From positions 1-54,561 of the forward strand of contig JAVBQJ010000011.1 of assembly GCA_031549115.1 (NCBI GenBank): DNA of 54,561 bases, in the 5' to 3' direction. A program made the position numbers and the translations under genes. A model generated the notes under the pieces. The model was not told where the DNA came from and did not search any database. It saw nothing but the letters and a program-made list of their open reading frames with translations. Origin of the DNA: JAVBQJ01 sp031549115 (lineage in GTDB: Bacteria > Verrucomicrobiota > Lentisphaeria > Victivallales > Victivallaceae). Shown in pieces: positions 7,516 through 15,656 of this stretch. Within the stretch, counting starts at the first letter, position 1. Each line of letters opens with the position of its first letter.

Positions 7516-7593
7516 ATGAAATGGAAGCCTCATGCCTTCAATATGGTGAAATTGCAGGGAATTGACGCGCAATACTGCTGTAATTTCGCATAA
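7516..7593 (+). CDS. Short leader ORF (25 codons) ahead of the second pseudopilin gene
   Basis: AAAGGA lies about nine bases before the ATG at 7516. The frame encodes MKWKPHAFNMVKL through CCNFA and stops at the TAA inside the outer dif-like site (7583-7610), the same place as the leader ORF of the first locus. The two peptides do not look alike beyond a cysteine near the end and a final alanine. It may be a coupling leader or a product of the site's built-in stop. Confidence 0.35.
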   Translation: MKWKPHAFNMVKLQGIDAQYCCNFA

Positions 7594-7610
7594 TGTCGAT
7601 TATGTTATGC
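7583..7610 (+). repeat. Outer dif-like site of pair 2
   Basis: It reads ATTTCGCATAA, centre TGTCGA, TTATGTTATGC. By my alignment to the remembered E. coli dif sequence, 20 of 28 positions agree, including GCATAATGT and ATTATGTTA. It is the inverted partner of 7694-7721; 22 of 23 core bases match, and the one mismatch is at the same position as in pair 1. Confidence 0.65.
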
Positions 7611-7694
7611 GTTTCGTACTTAATTTTCATCTCTTATTTCTCCAGTCCATTTCAGATTTGTTTTTGATAGATAATGAATTACGTTATTATTTCC
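7610..7694. other. Putative invertible 85-bp segment carrying start codons in both directions
   Basis: This is the stretch between the two inverted dif-like cores. In the present orientation an ATG at 7674, with no Shine-Dalgarno, begins the pseudopilin. On the opposite strand GGAG (7640-7643), nine bases, then ATG (7628-7630) point away from the gene. If the segment is flipped, that start reads seven codons (MKIKYET) and joins HNIIDIIRHNFTLIE in frame. Both starts are exactly 21 bases from their site, as in the first locus. Confidence 0.6.
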
Positions 7695-8426
7695 CATAAC
7701 ATAATCGACATTATACGCCACAATTTTACTCTAATAGAATTGTTGGTCGTGATCGCGATTATCGCCATCCTCGCCAGCATGCTGCTGCCGGCTCTGAGCA
7801 AAGCCCGGGCCGCGGCGCAGAATACCAAGTGCATTTCAAACATGCGGCAGACGGGGACGGCTCTGATCATGTATTCCGTGGAACACGCCGAAATGCTCCC
7901 CGAGCATGTCGATCATACCAGTACCATAGTCAGCGCCTTTCCGGCCTCCTACAACGAAGGCACCGGCCCATCGGAAAACTGGATGGACCTGATTCTGACC
8001 TACACTTCCAAAGAGGTATTGGACGGCTGTCCGATGCTTGCCAACGACTGGCGCCGTAGCCAAAAACCGGCCGGAGTTGACTGGAAATTCAGCTATGCCT
8101 ACCGCTTCTGCGATCCCGACGGGACCCCGTTGAAGCCCGGGCCGTACAATCAGAATCTTCAGCTCGCCACGGTGAAAAACCCCAGCGAAGCTTATCTGTT
8201 GATGCATATATACGGTTACGGCACCGTCCCCTTGTTCACCTGGTACGACTACAGCTATTACTGGAATACCGTCGTTCGCAGCAACGCCGATTGGCCGGAG
8301 GCCAAAGGCATCATGTTCGCCCATGGCCGCAGGAGCAACTTCGTCCATTGCGACGGCAGTGTGATCGCGACCGGACTCGACGACCTGGGGCTGTGGGGCC
8401 TCGGAACCGATCCCAAATTTCAATGA
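7674..8426 (+). CDS. Pseudopilin-like protein, second locus
   Basis: 250 residues: leader MNYVIISHNIIDIIRHN, then FTLIELLVV, a hydrophobic helix and LLPALSKARAAAQ, then a soluble domain with a C-terminal FVHCDGSV element of the H-x-DG type. The residue before the cleavage point is asparagine, not the usual glycine. The only in-frame ATG in the current orientation has no purine-rich site within about 25 bases upstream, unlike the pseudopilin gene at 4213-4926. The gene head is embedded in an inverted repeat that may allow the start segment to flip (7610-7694). It leads an operon with the CBM9-like/TIM-barrel protein and the nucleoside hydrolase. Inferred role: cell-surface or periplasmic handling of the polymer those enzymes act on. 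Confidence 0.85.
   Translation: MNYVIISHNIIDIIRHNFTLIELLVVIAIIAILASMLLPALSKARAAAQNTKCISNMRQTGTALIMYSVEHAEMLPEHVDHTSTIVSAFPASYNEGTGPSENWMDLILTYTSKEVLDGCPMLANDWRRSQKPAGVDWKFSYAYRFCDPDGTPLKPGPYNQNLQLATVKNPSEAYLLMHIYGYGTVPLFTWYDYSYYWNTVVRSNADWPEAKGIMFAHGRRSNFVHCDGSVIATGLDDLGLWGLGTDPKFQ
7694..7721 (-). repeat. Inner dif-like site of pair 2 (inside pseudopilin coding region)
   Basis: On the minus strand it reads GTGGCGTATAA, centre TGTCGA, TTATGTTATGG. On the coding strand it encodes HNIIDIIRH ahead of NFTLIELL. It differs from the pair 1 inner site exactly where the outer sites differ, so each pair matches itself. Confidence 0.63.
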
Positions 8427-8450
8427 CCACTTAAATATAGGATTCAACGC

Positions 8451-11400
8451 ATGAAAATCACTTCACACATCCTGGGGCTCGGGCTTCTGCTTGCGCCCCC
8501 TGCCCTCCTGGGGGCCGTCATCAATGCACCGCATTCGCCGGTTGCGCCGCAAATCGACGGGGTCGTATCCCCGGAGGAATGGGATGACGCCGCGCAGAGC
8601 TACCGCTTCATCCGTTATGGCAAAACCGCGATGGAAGAGGCGCCGACCCGGCTGCTGGTCAAATTCCACGGCGACAATCTGTATATCGCCGCCATCTGCT
8701 ACCAGCCCGACGAGCCGACCTGTCCGGTTCAGACCCGCGACGTGGTGATGTGGCTCGACGACGCCGTCGAATTTTTCCTGCGCCCCGATCTAGCCAAGCC
8801 GGATTATTACCACTTTTCGGTCAACGCCATCGGCAACGTCTACGACGCCAAAGAGCGCGACAACAGCTGGAACAGCGACGCCTGGCAGGTGAAAACCAGC
8901 CAGGCGCCGGGGCAATGGAGCATGGAGGCGATGATTCCGGCCGAAGTGTTGGGCCTCTCCGGCGGCTTCCCGGAAAATTGCGAACTCGGCTTCAACTTCT
9001 GCCGCAACAAGTCGGTGGACAAGTCGCAGTTGGGCGGCCCGAGCAACTGCGCCGGGGTCATCGCCTCCACCTGGACGCCATACCGCTCCAATACCTGGCA
9101 CGACCCGGAATCGTTCGGCGTCCTGTCCGGAAGGACCGAAGTGTACTTCCAGCAGGACAATCTTTTGCTCGACACCGCCTCCGGCATCCGGATCACCGGC
9201 ACCCTGTACAACCCCACCGACCGGGCGATCCGGGTCAAGGCGCATCTCGAGGCCGTCCGGCACGACGACGGTACGATCCGCCAGAGCGACAGCGAATTCG
9301 AGGTGCCGGCGCATGCTTCACTGCCGGTCGATATGCACGCCGACGCCGGCATCGGGACATGGGACGGCAGCTTCTTTCTGATGGACACCGCCTCGGGCCA
9401 GAGCTATGCCGCCCGGCGCTTCCGCGATCTCCTCGACACCGATGTCCGGGTCAAGAAGTTCTGGAGTTCCGAAGTCGTCGAAGCCTTCTACAACCCGGCC
9501 GACTTCAGCAGCTTCCCGATTCAGGGCTGCCGCTTCACCCTGTCCGGCCCCGACGGTAAAATCGCCGAACGCGACGCGGAGCTGCGCGACGGCGTCTGGT
9601 TCGCGGAATTTGACTTTCACGGCCTGGCCCCCCGGAATTACCGGATCGACGGCGAAGTGCGCAGCGCCGACGGCAATACGCAGAGCCTCTCCGGCGTCGG
9701 CTTTTCCCGGCCGGTCCCGCCGGCGTGGTGGAATTCCACCGACGGCATCGAGGATATCGTGCTCGCGCCGTGGACGCCGGTACAAGCCGGCAAGGACGGA
9801 TTTTCCGTATGGGGCCGTTCGATCCACTTCGGCGGCACTCCGTTTCTTGCTTCCATCGTGAGCCAGGATCAGGAGCTGCTGGCCGCGCCGATCGCGCTGA
9901 CCGGTACCGCGGAAGGGCAAACCATCGCCTTTGACGCCGCCAGCGTGGAACTGACGGAATCCAGAGATACCACCGCGGTCTACCGCCAACAGGCGCGTTC
10001 GGGGAAAATGGCCCTCGACATCACCACCACAATAGAGTACGACGGCCTGATCCGTTTCGATGTCAAGCTGAGCGCCGATGCGCCGCAGAAACTGGAAAGC
10101 CTGCAACTGGAAATCCCGTTTGCGACCGAACAGTCGATCTTCTTCGACGCGGATCCGATCACGCCGATTTTCATCGGCACCTTCCCGTACTGGGACGGCG
10201 CCCCGGGCGGCTCTTTTCCGGCCCAAGAGGCATGGGGCAGCTTCACGCCGTATATGTTCGTCGGCAACGACGAGGTCGGCCTGACCTGGGTCTGCGAAGC
10301 GCCGCGCCACTGGTCCAACCGGGATGAAAATCGCGTGCTCGCGCTGCGCCCGACGCCGACCGACCACCGGCTGGTGATGAATATCGTCGACCGGCCGGTT
10401 ACGCTCGACCAACCGCTCGAATTCTCCTTCGCGGTGCAGCCGACCCCGGTCAAAGCGATACCGGATGAATTCCGCAAGTTCGGCATGTATTCCTTTTACG
10501 GCGCCGAAGATCCCAAACTCCCGGTGGACACCGCCGCGCAGGGGCTCGCCGCGTTTCCGGTTCCCGGCGATGTCACCCTCGACGCCGGAACGCTTTCGGC
10601 CGCCGTCGCGCCGCTGCAGGATCCGGATTCGCAATGGTGTGCCGGCGGCCGCGACCCGCGCTCCGACGCCGACACGCAGATATTGGCGCTGGAGTTCCCC
10701 AACGGCGAATCGTTCGGTCTGTATTACGGTGTCACCGACGCGCAATTCCGGTTGAGCGCCTATACCGAACACAGCCGCCAGCGCATCGACCGGATCGACC
10801 GCGCATTCAAGGTGCCCGGCTGGAAACCCGGAACCGAAAAAACCGCCGAGGTGGCCTGGCACGACGGCCGGATCGCCGTCAAAATCGACGGCGTCACCAT
10901 GGCCGAAGCCGCCTTTCCGGCGCACGAGTGGTTTGCGGAAAAACCGGAGCAATCCCGCATCACCCTCGGCGGCGGCTTTCGCTACCGCGACTTCACCGCC
11001 GGAGCATTTACGGATGCGTTGAACCGGTTGCCGGCGCGCTGCAACAACGGCAAGATCGTCGGCAACGCCCTGGAGCTGCCGCTCGCCAAAGAAACCATAT
11101 CGCTGCTGGCGTTGTGGAACCGCTCCGGCAACAATCTGGTCCACCTCCATGAAACCTGGACGGAATCGGAGGGGTATCCGATGACGCGCAAGTTCGAAAA
11201 CGAGGTGACCCGCCTGGCCGCCGGCGCCAATGCGCTGGACATGCAGCTCTTGCCGTATCTCGGCTTCCAGCTGGGCAACAACTCGCCGGAATACGCCGAC
11301 TACGGCGAAGAGATCGCCAACGCGCCGTTGGTGGAAGAGCGCGGCTACAACCGCGGCGACCACCTCGGCATCGACATATGTTATGCCGGCCAATACCAGA

Positions 11401-12257
11401 ACTTCATCGTTTACGGCGTCGAAAAAATGCTGGCGGAGTACGGCATCGGCGGCATTTATATGGACGGCACCGCGATGCCGCCGCGATGCAAAAACCTGCG
11501 CCACGGCTGCGGTTATTACGACCGGGACGGCAAATTGCAGCCGTCGTACCCGATCTTCGAATACCGGAAGCTGTTCAAGCGACTGCGGACGGTGGGCAAA
11601 AAAGCGCGGCCGGATTTCTGGATGGACATGCACACCACCATCGGTATCTGGACGCCGATCATCGGCTTCGGCGACACGGTCTGGAAGGGCGAACAGTTCG
11701 TCTTTTACGCGCACGATTCCGCATCGTTCCGCGAGCAGATCAAGCTCGACAGCATCCGGGCGGGCATGGGCCGCCAGTACGGTCTGCCGATGTATTTCCT
11801 GAACTACACCCAGATGCAGGACGCCGGCGCCGTCTGCGCGGTGCTGAATATCCCGCTCCGGCTCGACGGCGGCCTGCCGAGCAAGGTGATGCGCTATTAC
11901 GGCGTCAATCAGGGCGACTTTACTCCCTACTGGGAAAACGGCATCACCGGGAATCCGGAATCCACGCTGGCCGGCTGTTACCGCCGTGCCGACGGCACGC
12001 TGCTGGTGCCGGTGGCCGATCTCGGCGGCGGCGATACGCCTTTGACGGCGACGCTGACCTTCCCGGAAACGCTGCTGCCGGCCAATGCCGCGGCGTTCGA
12101 CGCCATCTCCGGAGAAGCGCTGGCACTGGACGGCAACCGGCTGTCCATTCCATTGCGGCCGTGGCGCCACCGTTATATTCTGATCGCCGATCCGGCCGTG
12201 CAAAAAGCGGTGGAGCCGGGGACCGTGTGGCCCCGCAGCGGCTACCGTCAACGCTAA
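8451..12257 (+). CDS. Large secreted CBM9-like / TIM-barrel glycan-active protein (DUF6067-like)
   Basis: 1268 residues with a signal peptide (MKITSHILGLGLLLAPPALLGA). Residues about 25-215 form a CBM9/DOMON-like sugar-binding module (IDGVVSPEEWDDA, WLDDAVEFFLRP, YYHFSVNAIGNVYD, MEAMIPAEVLGL). A long beta-rich middle follows, probably including an inserted jelly-roll near residues 700-860. The C-terminal third looks like a TIM barrel, with GIGGIYMDGT near residue 1000 and FWMDMHTTIG near 1057, which I recall from DUF6067-type glycoside-hydrolase-like proteins. YMDG and WMDMH supply candidate catalytic or binding acids. It starts 25 bp after the pseudopilin gene and 23 bp before the nucleoside hydrolase gene. 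Substrate unknown; family assignment by eye. Confidence 0.68.
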   Translation: MKITSHILGLGLLLAPPALLGAVINAPHSPVAPQIDGVVSPEEWDDAAQSYRFIRYGKTAMEEAPTRLLVKFHGDNLYIAAICYQPDEPTCPVQTRDVVMWLDDAVEFFLRPDLAKPDYYHFSVNAIGNVYDAKERDNSWNSDAWQVKTSQAPGQWSMEAMIPAEVLGLSGGFPENCELGFNFCRNKSVDKSQLGGPSNCAGVIASTWTPYRSNTWHDPESFGVLSGRTEVYFQQDNLLLDTASGIRITGTLYNPTDRAIRVKAHLEAVRHDDGTIRQSDSEFEVPAHASLPVDMHADAGIGTWDGSFFLMDTASGQSYAARRFRDLLDTDVRVKKFWSSEVVEAFYNPADFSSFPIQGCRFTLSGPDGKIAERDAELRDGVWFAEFDFHGLAPRNYRIDGEVRSADGNTQSLSGVGFSRPVPPAWWNSTDGIEDIVLAPWTPVQAGKDGFSVWGRSIHFGGTPFLASIVSQDQELLAAPIALTGTAEGQTIAFDAASVELTESRDTTAVYRQQARSGKMALDITTTIEYDGLIRFDVKLSADAPQKLESLQLEIPFATEQSIFFDADPITPIFIGTFPYWDGAPGGSFPAQEAWGSFTPYMFVGNDEVGLTWVCEAPRHWSNRDENRVLALRPTPTDHRLVMNIVDRPVTLDQPLEFSFAVQPTPVKAIPDEFRKFGMYSFYGAEDPKLPVDTAAQGLAAFPVPGDVTLDAGTLSAAVAPLQDPDSQWCAGGRDPRSDADTQILALEFPNGESFGLYYGVTDAQFRLSAYTEHSRQRIDRIDRAFKVPGWKPGTEKTAEVAWHDGRIAVKIDGVTMAEAAFPAHEWFAEKPEQSRITLGGGFRYRDFTAGAFTDALNRLPARCNNGKIVGNALELPLAKETISLLALWNRSGNNLVHLHETWTESEGYPMTRKFENEVTRLAAGANALDMQLLPYLGFQLGNNSPEYADYGEEIANAPLVEERGYNRGDHLGIDICYAGQYQNFIVYGVEKMLAEYGIGGIYMDGTAMPPRCKNLRHGCGYYDRDGKLQPSYPIFEYRKLFKRLRTVGKKARPDFWMDMHTTIGIWTPIIGFGDTVWKGEQFVFYAHDSASFREQIKLDSIRAGMGRQYGLPMYFLNYTQMQDAGAVCAVLNIPLRLDGGLPSKVMRYYGVNQGDFTPYWENGITGNPESTLAGCYRRADGTLLVPVADLGGGDTPLTATLTFPETLLPANAAAFDAISGEALALDGNRLSIPLRPWRHRYILIADPAVQKAVEPGTVWPRSGYRQR

Positions 12258-12279
12258 ACGTAACGAAAGCAGTCTTCGC

Positions 12280-13212
12280 ATGACGCATCCCAGTTCTTCT
12301 GAATTTTTAACCGCAACCACCGTTCCCGCCGGTGCCGTGGATATCGTGATCGATTCGGACACCGGCAACGAAACCGACGACCAGTTCGCTCTGGTTTACG
12401 CGCTGTGCCACCCGGAACGCTTCCGGATTCGCGCGTTGTGCGCAGCGCCCTTTTGCCACGAGCGGGTACTGTCGCTGGCGGAGGGGCGGTTTCAGAGTTA
12501 CTGGGAGATGCGGCGCATCCTGCACTATTTCCCGGAGTGCGACGCGCCGGTCTGGGAGGGAGCCGACCGGCTGTCGCGCGAATACCGCAATCCGGAAGCG
12601 TGTACCGGCGCCCTGCGCCTGGTCGAGTTGTCGCAGGCATACCATCGAAACCACCCGCTATGGATCGTCGGTATCGCTTCTTTGACCAACATCGCACTGG
12701 CGTTGCGGATCGATCCCACGCTGGCGGAACGGACGGTTCTGGTGTGGCTGGGCGGCCAACTGCCGGAGTACCCGTCCGCAGAGTTCAATCTGGACCAGGA
12801 CCCGGAAGCCGCGGCGCAAATCCGCGCTTCCGACTTGCCGTTGATTCAATTTCCGTGCCGGGACGTGGCGCAAAAACTGACACTGTCGCTGCCGCAGGCG
12901 CGGGAATTGCTCGGAGGCCATGCCGGGGTGGGCCGCTTCCTGCTGCACCGTTACGAACGGCAGCACTATTGGAGCTTCCGGCTCGATCCGTCGCCGCAGG
13001 CGGTGCTGTCGATCTGGGATCTGGCGCCTTTCGCCTGGTTCTGCAACCCGGACTGGTGCCGATTGCGTTCGATAATTCCGGGCGAAGCCGTTCAAGGCCT
13101 CGGCGGCAACCGGGGAGTGCAAATCGCCGATCGGATCGACCGCGAAGCCGTCTTCGCCGATTTCGCCGCGGCGCTCGCCAAACAGCCCCCCCTCCCCGCT
13201 CCTGCATTCTGA
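12280..13212 (+). CDS. Inosine-uridine-type nucleoside hydrolase family protein
   Basis: 310 residues. The N-terminal DSDTGNETDD motif is the Ca2+-binding aspartate cluster of the nucleoside N-ribohydrolase family. EFNLDQDPEAA near residue 170 matches the family's E-F-N-x-x-x-D-P-E-A-A segment, and the strand WIVGIASLTNIALAL precedes it. The reaction would be hydrolysis of an N-glycosidic bond of a ribonucleoside. In polysaccharide loci of this phylum related proteins may act on other ribosides or sugars; this is inference from its place as third gene of the pseudopilin operon. No signal peptide is present. The Shine-Dalgarno is poor, so translational coupling with the upstream gene is possible. 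Confidence 0.85.
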   Translation: MTHPSSSEFLTATTVPAGAVDIVIDSDTGNETDDQFALVYALCHPERFRIRALCAAPFCHERVLSLAEGRFQSYWEMRRILHYFPECDAPVWEGADRLSREYRNPEACTGALRLVELSQAYHRNHPLWIVGIASLTNIALALRIDPTLAERTVLVWLGGQLPEYPSAEFNLDQDPEAAAQIRASDLPLIQFPCRDVAQKLTLSLPQARELLGGHAGVGRFLLHRYERQHYWSFRLDPSPQAVLSIWDLAPFAWFCNPDWCRLRSIIPGEAVQGLGGNRGVQIADRIDREAVFADFAAALAKQPPLPAPAF

Positions 13213-13244
13213 AGTCCGGCACGATTCATGTCGAGCCGCCCAGG

Positions 13245-13607
13245 TTATTCCGGCATATCGCTCAGGTAAAAGAGGTTGTTTTCCGGGTCCAGGCAGCGCC
13301 AGAAAGTGCCGCCCGGCCGGGCCAGCTCCGCCGGTTGGGGATCGTAGCCGTTATCGATGAGCTTGGCGGTAATCCGCTCGACATTCTGGACGTAGCAGAT
13401 GAAACTGGTGGCGGAAGCGGCGTGTTCGAGATAGCGGGCGGCGGACTTTTCCAATACCAGCCGCAAGCCGGCATGAAGTTGAAATTCGACCCAGAACGAG
13501 CTGTCGATCACGGGTTCTCCCAGCTCCAGCAAGTCCCGGTAAAATGCCCGGCTCTGATCGAGGTTCTTGACCCGGATGAAAATACCGAAAAATGCTGTCT
13601 TTTTCAT
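13245..13607 (-). CDS. VOC-superfamily (glyoxalase/bleomycin-resistance-like) protein
   Basis: 120 residues with two beta-alpha-beta-beta-beta modules: GIFIRVKNLDQSRAFYRDLL at the N-terminus, and FICYVQNVERITAKLIDNGY followed by GTFWRCLDPENNLFYL at the C-terminus. This is the vicinal oxygen chelate fold; candidate metal ligands are not obvious, so the substrate cannot be stated. It converges on the nucleoside hydrolase gene with 32 bp between stops and is divergent from purB. Confidence 0.85.
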   Translation of the reverse strand: MKKTAFFGIFIRVKNLDQSRAFYRDLLELGEPVIDSSFWVEFQLHAGLRLVLEKSAARYLEHAASATSFICYVQNVERITAKLIDNGYDPQPAELARPGGTFWRCLDPENNLFYLSDMPE

Positions 13608-13660
13608 GCCCGTCCGCGTCTCCCCGATTTTATATTCCGCAGAAACTGTGCTTCCGGCAC

Positions 13661-13689
13661 TTGCACAAAAGCGTTTCCCATATTACATT
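13661..13689 (+). promoter_or_regulatory. Promoter of purB
   Basis: TTGCAC (13661-13666), 17 bp, TACATT (13684-13689); the purB start is 47 bp beyond the -10 box. Confidence 0.5.
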
Positions 13690-13735
13690 AATACCGGAAA
13701 CCGCCGAATGCAAGAAAGGTTCGATAAAAATAATT

Positions 13736-15175
13736 ATGGATTACAACGTTTACCAAAACCCGTTGACCGACCGTTACGCCAGTCAGGAAATGAGCTACAA
13801 CTGGTCGCCGCAGATGAAGCACTCCACTTGGCGGAAGCTGTGGCTGGCGCTGGCCGAATCGGAACGGGAGCTCGGGCTGAATATCACCGCGACGCAGATT
13901 GCGGAGATGGCGGCACACCTGACCGACATCGATTTCGCCGCCGTGGCGGACAAGGAAAAAGAGCTGCGCCACGACGTCATGAGCCACATCCACGTGTTCG
14001 GCACCCAGTGTCCGACGGCCATGCCGATCATCCACCTCGGCGCCACCAGCTGCTATGTCACCGACAACACCGAATTGATCCAGATGCGCGAAGGCATGAA
14101 AATCCTGCGCGGCAAACTCTGGAAACTGATGGACAATTTGAAAAACCTCGCGCAGGAGCACCGCTCGCTGCCGACGCTCGGCTTCACCCACTACCAACCG
14201 GCCCAGCTGACCACGGTCGGCAAGCGCTTCTGTCTGTATCTGCAGGATTTCATGATGGATTTCGAGCGCCTGACCGAAGAATTGGAGCGGCTGCCGTTCC
14301 GCAGCGTCAAGGGAACGACCGGAACCCAGGCCAGCTTTCTCGCACTGTTCGACAACGACCACGACAAAGTCCGCCGGCTGGAGCGCATGGTGGCGACGCG
14401 GATGGGCTTCGACCGGATTATCGACGTTTCCGGACAGACTTACACCCGCAAGGTCGATTATTATGTCCTGGCCATGCTCTCCGGGATCGCCCAATCGGCC
14501 TACAAATTCGCCGGCGACATCCGGCTGCTCGCCAATTTGCGCGAGATGGAAGAACCGTTCGGCAAACAGCAGATCGGCTCCAGCGCCATGGCCTACAAAC
14601 GCAATCCGATGCGCAGCGAACGCGTTTGCGCGCTGTCGCGTTATGTGATGAATCTGCCGTTGAACGCCGCCCAGACCCATGCCACCCAATATTTCGAGCG
14701 CACGCTCGACGACTCGGCCAATCGCCGGCTGGTGTTGCCGGAGGCCTTTTTGAGCGTCGACGTGATCCTGTCGCTGTTGGTCAATATCACCACCGGGCTG
14801 CAGATCTGGCCAAAGGTCATCGCCAAGCGCGTCGCGGCGGAGCTGCCGTTCATGGCGACGGAAAATATTCTGATGGCCGCGGTCAAGGCCGGCGGCGACC
14901 GGCAGGCATTGCACGAAGCGATCCGGGTCAACTCGATGGAAGCCGCCCGCGGCATCAAGGCGGAAGGCCGCGAAAACGATCTCCTGGAACGCCTGAAGCT
15001 GGATCCGGCCTTTGCCGCCATCGCCGGCCAGATCGACGCGCTGGTGGATCCGGCCGCTTTCGTCGGCCGGGCTCCGGAACAGGTCGGGGAATTCATCGCC
15101 GACCGGATACAGCCGCTGCTCGATCGCTATGCCGCTTGCGGAACCGATACGGACGGAGAAGCGGTCAACGTTTAA
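13736..15175 (+). CDS. purB: Adenylosuccinate lyase
   Basis: 479 residues starting MDYNVYQNPLTDRYAS. The ATG at 13736 is preferred because the upstream in-frame extension overlaps the promoter and divergent gene region. The superfamily signature SSAMAYKRNPMRSE carries the flexible catalytic loop, and HDVMSHIHVF and TSCYVTDN are further conserved regions of the fumarase/aspartase fold. The enzyme cleaves SAICAR and adenylosuccinate, releasing fumarate, in purine synthesis. The sequence resembles the longer vertebrate-like PurB type more than the E. coli type. It is followed after 16 bp by a PTS EIIA gene and then a membrane-anchored protein, apparently one transcript. Confidence 0.95.
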   Translation: MDYNVYQNPLTDRYASQEMSYNWSPQMKHSTWRKLWLALAESERELGLNITATQIAEMAAHLTDIDFAAVADKEKELRHDVMSHIHVFGTQCPTAMPIIHLGATSCYVTDNTELIQMREGMKILRGKLWKLMDNLKNLAQEHRSLPTLGFTHYQPAQLTTVGKRFCLYLQDFMMDFERLTEELERLPFRSVKGTTGTQASFLALFDNDHDKVRRLERMVATRMGFDRIIDVSGQTYTRKVDYYVLAMLSGIAQSAYKFAGDIRLLANLREMEEPFGKQQIGSSAMAYKRNPMRSERVCALSRYVMNLPLNAAQTHATQYFERTLDDSANRRLVLPEAFLSVDVILSLLVNITTGLQIWPKVIAKRVAAELPFMATENILMAAVKAGGDRQALHEAIRVNSMEAARGIKAEGRENDLLERLKLDPAFAAIAGQIDALVDPAAFVGRAPEQVGEFIADRIQPLLDRYAACGTDTDGEAVNV

Positions 15176-15191
15176 AACGGACCAGGAAATC

Positions 15192-15656
15192 ATGGTGGAA
15201 ATCAGTCTGGCAAAAGTGATCAAGCTGGAACGTATTGTCGTATTGCCGAAGGCCGGCAAAGCGCAGGTTCTGGATACATTGTGCGATATTCTCGGGCAAA
15301 CCGGGGAGGTCACCGATCCGGAAGATCTGCGCCGCGGTATTTATCATCGGGAAAGCCTGATGAGTACCGGTATCGGCCGCGGGTTGGGAATTCCGCACGT
15401 ACGGCTGAAATCGGTGTCCGATATTGTCGCGGCGGTGGCGCTGGTGCCGACCGGAATCGATGATTACGTCAGCATGGATACGGAACCGGTCAAACTGGTT
15501 TTCATGATCGCCGCCCGCGACAACCAGCATGCGGAGCATTTGCGGTTGTTGTCGCTGCTGAGCTCGTCGCTGAAATCCGATGCCTTCCTGAAGGTATTGA
15601 CGAGCGCCCCGTCGCCGGAAGCTTTGTACCAACTTTTGATAGAGGAGTTGCGTTGA
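15192..15656 (+). CDS. PTS EIIA-like protein (fructose/nitrogen type)
   Basis: 154 residues from the ATG at 15192, with AGGA six bases upstream; longer upstream readings overlap purB. STGIGRGLGIPHVRL contains the phospho-accepting histidine of the fructose/Ntr EIIA domain, followed by KLVFMIAARDNQHAEHLRLLSLLSS, the second conserved block. Such domains take phosphate from HPr and either drive sugar uptake or act as regulators. No EIIB, EIIC, HPr or EI gene is near, so a regulatory role like PtsN is more likely; this is inference. The gene is sandwiched between purB and a membrane protein gene that starts at or just after its stop. Confidence 0.85.
   Translation: MVEISLAKVIKLERIVVLPKAGKAQVLDTLCDILGQTGEVTDPEDLRRGIYHRESLMSTGIGRGLGIPHVRLKSVSDIVAAVALVPTGIDDYVSMDTEPVKLVFMIAARDNQHAEHLRLLSLLSSSLKSDAFLKVLTSAPSPEALYQLLIEELR

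Noticed and set aside
9318..12368. Minus-strand ORF of 1016 codons opposite the CBM9-like/TIM-barrel gene
   Set aside because: Compositional shadow of the real plus-strand gene; the product is low-complexity R/A/G/H-rich without domains.
15012..15191. Long N-terminal extension of the EIIA gene
   Set aside because: It overlaps the end of purB in another frame and the family domain begins at the ATG at 15192 with its own ribosome site.
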